From: Bog-950 sp964493695
GTDB lineage: Bacteria > Bacteroidota > Bacteroidia > Chitinophagales > LD1
Direction: 5' to 3'
NCBI GenBank assembly: GCA_964493695.1
Contig: CAZBPG010000007.1
Span: forward strand, 1-64,000
Length of the DNA stretch: 64,000 bases
The position numbers and the translations under genes were made by a program. The stretch's first letter is position 1; each line of letters starts with the position of its first letter. Below are positions 60,439 through 64,000 of the stretch, piece by piece. The notes beneath the pieces were generated by a model that was not told the DNA's origin, searched no databases, and worked only from the letters and a program-made list of their open reading frames with translations.

Positions 60439-60836
60439 TAAAAAAAGACCTGTTAGTCTTTCTCAGGGTAAATCCTTCAGGGCAATGGCATTAGGTTAAG
60501 GGGCAAAGTAAAAAATAAAAAGCTATGATTATTACTTTTTGAGTGTCCGCACCCCAAAAAAATTCCGATTCCCTTGTTTTGGCAACATACACTCGTATTA
60601 AACGAATTGCTTTTGTTCCCCCCAAAAACAACTACACCGCTAAAATTGACCACAAACAAAGCTAACCTCAAACCATCCCTAAAATTTCTTCGGGCTTCCC
60701 AGCCACCAACACCAAGGGCGGAATTACTTTCCGCTTCTCGCTGGCAGATTAAAAGAACCTCTTAGAAAGACAAAAAGCATTCGAAAAACAACAAAATCGT
60801 CTGTTTTTCGGGTTTCACGAAGCGGAGGGGAGGTCT
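60439..60836. other. Intergenic, no supported gene
   Basis: A 64-codon minus frame at 60477-60671 has no family features or ribosome-binding site. A plus-frame stretch around 60700 reads GGITFRFSLAD before a stop, reminiscent of a histidine kinase C-terminus, but is too short to call a pseudogene. Confidence 0.4.
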
Positions 60837-61196
60837 CACCAATCATTGCGGAAGACTCCTGAATGGTTCGGGAAGGCTCACCAGCCATTGCGGAAGACTC
60901 CCGAATGGTTCAGGAAGACTCACCAGCCATTGCGGAAGGCTCCCGAATGGTTCAGGAAGACTCACCAGCCATTGCGGAAGGCTCCCGAATGGCTCAGGAA
61001 GACTCACCAGCCATTGCGGAAGGCTCCCGAATGGTTCAGGAAGACTCACCAGCCATTGCGGAAGGCTCCCGAATGGCTCAGGAAGACCCACCAGCCATTG
61101 CGGAAGGCTCCCGAATGGCTCAGGAAGACTCACCGACCATTGCGGAAGACTCCTGAATGGTTCGGGAAGGCTCAACAACCATTGCGGGAGGCCCCG
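60837..61196. repeat. 42-bp minisatellite, eight full units (array IV)
   Basis: GCGGAAG landmarks occur at 60848, 60890, 60932, 60974, 61016, 61058, 61100 and 61142, and a degenerate ninth at 61184, always 42 bp apart. Each unit splits into two related 21-bp halves (GGAAGGCTCCCGAATGGTT and GGAAGACTCACCAGCCATT). Because 42 is divisible by three, several frames are open. The minus frame (repeat SLPEPFGSLPQWLV) has the most silent differences but lacks a signal, start context or flanking domain. I treat it as non-coding. Confidence 0.9.
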
Positions 61197-61254
61197 TAGT
61201 TATTTTGAAAACCTGTAAGGTTTCATATTTTCACGCCCTCAAACCAAACCAGAT

Positions 61255-61285
61255 ACCCCGAAAGGGTTTTAAACCCTTTCGGGGT
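61255..61285. repeat. CCCCGAAAGGGTT palindromic repeat
   Basis: A near-perfect palindrome lies 4 nt after the stop of the T9SS gene. It belongs to the same family as 17442-17474 and probably ends transcription. Confidence 0.75.
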
Positions 61286-61289
61286 TTGT

Positions 61290-62156
61290 CTACCGTGCAA
61301 TAATAAAACCCTTAGAAGACGAAAGCCCCTGCCTGTCGGTGAGTTTTAGCAGATAATAGCCGGGCGGAATGAGGTGGACATTTATGTCTACCTGGTTATG
61401 CGAAAAGTTTTTATGGGTCAGCACACAATTACCCAGCATGTCATATATCAATACATCTACCGGTGCATCGGTTTCGGTAGTAATGCTTAGCCGGTCGGTG
61501 ACGGGGTTGGGGGAGAGGTGGAAGGTGGGGGTGGGGGTGGGTGAGGAAATGCCGGTATAGTATAGCGTGGAATCCAACCATGAGAAAGAACCGGATGAAT
61601 AATACGCCAACGATATTCCAGTTCCTACAGGAGGTGCTGGTGTTCCCCACATAGGATTATATTTCCACCAAACACCTATCTGCTCTTTATATACCGCACT
61701 GAAAGTTGCATCAAAACTACTAGTTTGATAATTTACCGTTAGGAAACTATGTACGGAATCTATATGTGATGATTGATGGCACCAATTAAAAAGGGTATCG
61801 CAAAAAGGCATAAAACCGAAAAAGACAACATGATAACCTCCCCCCAGTGTCGTAACTGATGAGTCTGGGTTTTTAAAAGTCATAAAACCCGTAGTACTTG
61901 GATTAAAATATTCAACCTGATACACGATACTATCAGTATAGTTTGTTCTGCTTAAAACCGTAAAGCCTTCTAATTGATTGTAAACAGTTTGCGGGTACGT
62001 AATAAAGTAAGCGGTGAAATGGCGATACATAAAAGTATCTCCTACCTGCCAATCAAACGCCTGCCCGATAGTAAGCGTATCATTCACCGCCTTTGCATTA
62101 AAACCCAAAAACAAAAACAGCAAGGCAGTAAGCAGTTTGCGGTGCAAAAACTTCAT
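61290..62156 (-). CDS. Secreted protein with T9SS sorting domain
   Basis: This 288-residue protein has a signal peptide (about 1-23), a beta-rich mature part with no family I recognise (GQAFDWQVGDTFMYRHF, GFMTFKNPDSSVTTLGG), a proline-rich linker (SSPTPTPTF) and a C-terminal sorting domain (HLSPNPVTDRLSI). It is likely secreted or surface-anchored through the type IX system. Confidence 0.82.
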   Translation of the reverse strand: MKFLHRKLLTALLFLFLGFNAKAVNDTLTIGQAFDWQVGDTFMYRHFTAYFITYPQTVYNQLEGFTVLSRTNYTDSIVYQVEYFNPSTTGFMTFKNPDSSVTTLGGGYHVVFFGFMPFCDTLFNWCHQSSHIDSVHSFLTVNYQTSSFDATFSAVYKEQIGVWWKYNPMWGTPAPPVGTGISLAYYSSGSFSWLDSTLYYTGISSPTPTPTFHLSPNPVTDRLSITTETDAPVDVLIYDMLGNCVLTHKNFSHNQVDINVHLIPPGYYLLKLTDRQGLSSSKGFIIAR

Positions 62157-62182
62157 GCACTAAAGGTAGAAATTAAATACGA

Positions 62183-62262
62183 GCACACAGATAACACGGA
62201 TTGGACGGATTAAAACGGATTCAATCCTGTATTTATCCGTTGCATCTGCGTTATCCGTGTGC
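62183..62262. repeat. Dispersed CACGGATAACGCAGAT inverted repeat
   Basis: Arms at 62183-62210 and 62235-62262 match at about 22 of 28 positions when inverted. The words are shared with 24909-24991. The element lies between the T9SS gene and the DUF5615 gene. Confidence 0.65.
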
Positions 62263-62270
62263 CAATTGTA

Positions 62271-62603
62271 TTAAAGGAGTTTTTGCTCTATTGTGTAAAC
62301 CCCGTGTTCGGGGTTTTTATCCAGCAGGGTTTCTATTTCTGCTACCAAGGGTTTAAGAAAAGGATATTCGGTTTTGGCGGCATGAATAACAATTACTACC
62401 ACCGGATAGTTTTTAAAGTTTTGCTGATGCTGTAAGTTTTTGTCGAGTGTAACCAGCACCTGAAATTCTTCCTGCAACATGGCGCGGATTAACTCGCCAT
62501 TTTCCTTGCCCTTCCATTTTTTAAATGCAACGGTTGCTACCAGGTGCTTTCTAAAGTCGCGGTGTAAGCGCTCGGGAAGGTTTTCATCTATCAGCACTTT
62601 CAT
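62271..62603 (-). CDS. DUF5615 PIN-like toxin
   Basis: This 110-residue protein matches DUF5615: KVLIDENLPERLHRDF at the N-terminus with an early Asp, and LVTLDKNLQHQQNF, giving acidic residues of a PIN-like site. It overlaps by 20 nt the upstream DUF433 gene, the usual antitoxin partner. It is probably an RNA-cutting toxin, inferred from the family. Confidence 0.82.
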   Translation of the reverse strand: MKVLIDENLPERLHRDFRKHLVATVAFKKWKGKENGELIRAMLQEEFQVLVTLDKNLQHQQNFKNYPVVVIVIHAAKTEYPFLKPLVAEIETLLDKNPEHGVYTIEQKLL

Positions 62604-62820
62604 ACAAATGCTTCAGATTAGATGAGGTTAAAAGATGCCCGGCAATCTCCAGCACCTGCACACACTGCTCTTTGGTAACAGTCGGAAAATCCTGCACAAA
62701 CTCCTCAATAGTAACTCCGGCCTCTATATGGTCGAAGAAAACTTCTACCGGTACACGGGTGCCTTTAAAAACAGGAGTGCCTCCTAAAATGTTTGGGTTA
62801 ACCTGAATTACATCAATCAT
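62584..62820 (-). CDS. DUF433 antitoxin
   Basis: This 78-residue protein has the DUF433 signature: NPNILGGTPVFKGTRVPVEVFFDHIEAG, a helix-turn-helix-like fold related to VapB45. It overlaps the DUF5615 toxin gene and starts 15 nt after the asd stop, so it is likely cotranscribed with asd. Confidence 0.85.
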   Translation of the reverse strand: MIDVIQVNPNILGGTPVFKGTRVPVEVFFDHIEAGVTIEEFVQDFPTVTKEQCVQVLEIAGHLLTSSNLKHLYESADR

Positions 62821-62835
62821 GGTTTCAAAGATAAA

Positions 62836-63825
62836 TTAAAGCAACCCCTTTTCCAAAAGGTATTCCGCAATCTGCACCGCATTGGTAGCCGCGCCTTTGC
62901 GCAGGTTGTCGGAAACAATCCAGCAGTTTAAAGTATTGGCTTGCGATTCATCTCTGCGTATGCGGCCTACAAACGTATCGTCCTTATCGTGCGCATCAAT
63001 AGGCATAGGGTATTTCAGGTTCTTTACATCGTCCACCACCACCACCCCCGGTGATGCCGCCAGCAAAGTGCGCACTTCATCTACATCAAAATCCTTTTCA
63101 AACTCAATGTTCACGCTCTCGCTGTGTCCGCCAATAGTCGGTATGCGCACCGTGGTAGCGGTCACACGGATGCTGTCATCACCCATTATCTTTTTGGTTT
63201 CGTGCACCATTTTCATTTCCTCTTTGGTGTAGCCGTTATCGAGGAACACATCAATATGCGGAAGCGCGTTCATATCAATCTGGTAAGCGTAAGCCATTTC
63301 GCCCTTAATACCGGCACGCTCGTTCATCATCTGGTCAACGGCTTTTTTACCGGTACCGGTTACACTCTGGTAAGTAGAAACCACCACGCGCTTTATTTTG
63401 TATTTATCGTGCAGCGGTTTAAGCACCACCACCATTTGTATAGTGCTGCAATTGGGGTTGGCAATTATTTTATCAGTGGCTTTCAGCACATGTGCATTCA
63501 CCTCCGGCACCACCAGCGGAACACCCGGTTCCATTCTCCAGGCGCTGGAGTTGTCAATTACCGTGCAGCCAATTTCCGCAAACTTTGGTGCCAGCTCTTT
63601 TGAAGTAGAACCACCGGCACTGAAGATAGCCACCTGCGGCTTTTTGCTTATTGCCGTTTGCCAATTGCATATTTCGTATTCCTTTCCTTTAAACGACACC
63701 TTCTTGCCCACACTTCTCTCACTCGCTACCGGAATCAACTCGGTTACGGGGAAATTTCTTTCCGCTAGCACCTGCAACATTTTTGTCCCCACCAAACCGG
63801 TGGCACCTACTACGGCTACTTTCAT
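62836..63825 (-). CDS. asd: Aspartate-semialdehyde dehydrogenase
   Basis: This 329-residue enzyme reduces aspartyl phosphate to aspartate semialdehyde, linking the aspartokinase and homoserine dehydrogenase activities of ThrA. The NADP site GATGLVGTKML is at residues 8-18 and the catalytic Cys is C126 in NPNCSTIQ. It lies between a PIN gene upstream and the DUF433/DUF5615 pair downstream, all on the minus strand. Confidence 0.95.
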   Translation of the reverse strand: MKVAVVGATGLVGTKMLQVLAERNFPVTELIPVASERSVGKKVSFKGKEYEICNWQTAISKKPQVAIFSAGGSTSKELAPKFAEIGCTVIDNSSAWRMEPGVPLVVPEVNAHVLKATDKIIANPNCSTIQMVVVLKPLHDKYKIKRVVVSTYQSVTGTGKKAVDQMMNERAGIKGEMAYAYQIDMNALPHIDVFLDNGYTKEEMKMVHETKKIMGDDSIRVTATTVRIPTIGGHSESVNIEFEKDFDVDEVRTLLAASPGVVVVDDVKNLKYPMPIDAHDKDDTFVGRIRRDESQANTLNCWIVSDNLRKGAATNAVQIAEYLLEKGLL

Positions 63826-63853
63826 TGGATTTAATTTTGAGAGTGCGAAAATA

Positions 63854-64000
63854 TTATTTGTCCAAAATCTTTTTGAACTCTTTCAAGCGCACCGCTTTTA
63901 CTTTTGGAAACTTTATGGACTTCAGGATGTTAAAGTCTTTATCTTCACTTAGCAGATATTCTGCATTGCAGGCTATAGCGCAATCAGCAAATTTATTGTC
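63854..64000 (-). CDS. PIN-domain toxin, C-terminal fragment (cut by window edge)
   Basis: The 48 visible residues include DNKFADCAIACNAEYLLSED, which fits the C-terminal part of PIN-family toxins (the D-x-x-F/L-x-x-CA and SxD acidic positions). The gene continues beyond 64000. It ends 28 nt before the asd start on the same strand. Confidence 0.75.
   Translation of the reverse strand, partial: DNKFADCAIACNAEYLLSEDKDFNILKSIKFPKVKAVRLKEFKKILDK

Noticed and set aside
60477..60671. 64-residue minus-strand protein
   Set aside because: No recognisable features, low-complexity composition and no ribosome-binding site.
60843..61199. Repeat proteins encoded by the 42-bp minisatellite on either strand
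   Set aside because: Three overlapping open frames are a by-product of a 42-bp period. None has a start context, signal or flanking domain.
1..64000. tRNA, rRNA or tmRNA genes
   Set aside because: I scanned intergenic gaps by eye and saw no cloverleaf or rRNA-like sequence; a dedicated search could still find one.

Overview
This window comes from a chromosome of the phylum Bacteroidota, probably an environmental facultative anaerobe related to Chitinophagales or Sphingobacteriales; the sequence does not fix a genus. The evidence is bacillithiol-type BshA, a TonB-dependent receptor with a carboxypeptidase-like N-terminus, five secreted proteins ending in type IX secretion (T9SS) sorting domains, SprB-type repeats, a clade II nitrous oxide reductase cluster, few Shine-Dalgarno sites and TAnnTTTG-like promoter elements.

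Layout. 1-648 holds a six-unit 42-bp array and a triple-palindrome element but no gene. 649-5462 (minus) has bshA translationally coupled to a MntA/HepT toxin-antitoxin pair, then a NagZ-like hexosaminidase/beta-lactamase fusion. 5594-10378 has mutL, a rhomboid protease, a PIG-L deacetylase and an amino-acid permease. 10461-15123 is the thrA-thrB-thrC operon, and asd (62836-63825) supplies its substrate pathway. 15164-20538 has an AI-2E family protein, two small genes and a 1018-residue adhesin-like T9SS protein. 20539-21393 has two more triple-palindrome elements and six 16-bp dyads spaced exactly 42 bp apart, upstream of an unrecognised gene. 22087-34534 is mostly housekeeping: kbl with a RelE-type pair, trhO, an M28 peptidase, a GxxExxY gene inside perfect inverted repeats, cysS, a second rhomboid, recX, a DUF167 gene and nfu. 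35268-47785 has transporters, ctaA, a TonB receptor flanked by secreted esterases, and a GDP-mannose-epimerase-like gene. 48021-53988 has a copper-type P-type ATPase split at a T8 run, a beta-CASP nuclease and a CoA-transferase. 53996-60344 (minus) is the nitrous oxide reduction cluster: cytochrome c, nosZ, a membrane gene, nosL, nosD, nosF, nosY, with a candidate FNR-type site upstream. 60837-61196 is a 42-bp minisatellite. The end holds a T9SS protein, a DUF433/DUF5615 pair, asd and a partial PIN gene.

Most unusual signal. Four intergenic arrays with unrelated sequences (141-392, 21099-21324, 42111-42298, 60837-61196) share a 42-bp or 21-bp period, equal to four or two turns of B-DNA. In the two most diverged arrays only short dyad motifs and their spacing survive, which suggests selection on helically phased sites. 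Both of these lie about 120 bp from the same triple-palindrome element. A second theme is 7-bp tandem repeats inside coding sequence (mutL, the hexosaminidase fusion, nosL), where one unit gained or lost would shift the frame. All functions are inferred from sequence reading alone.
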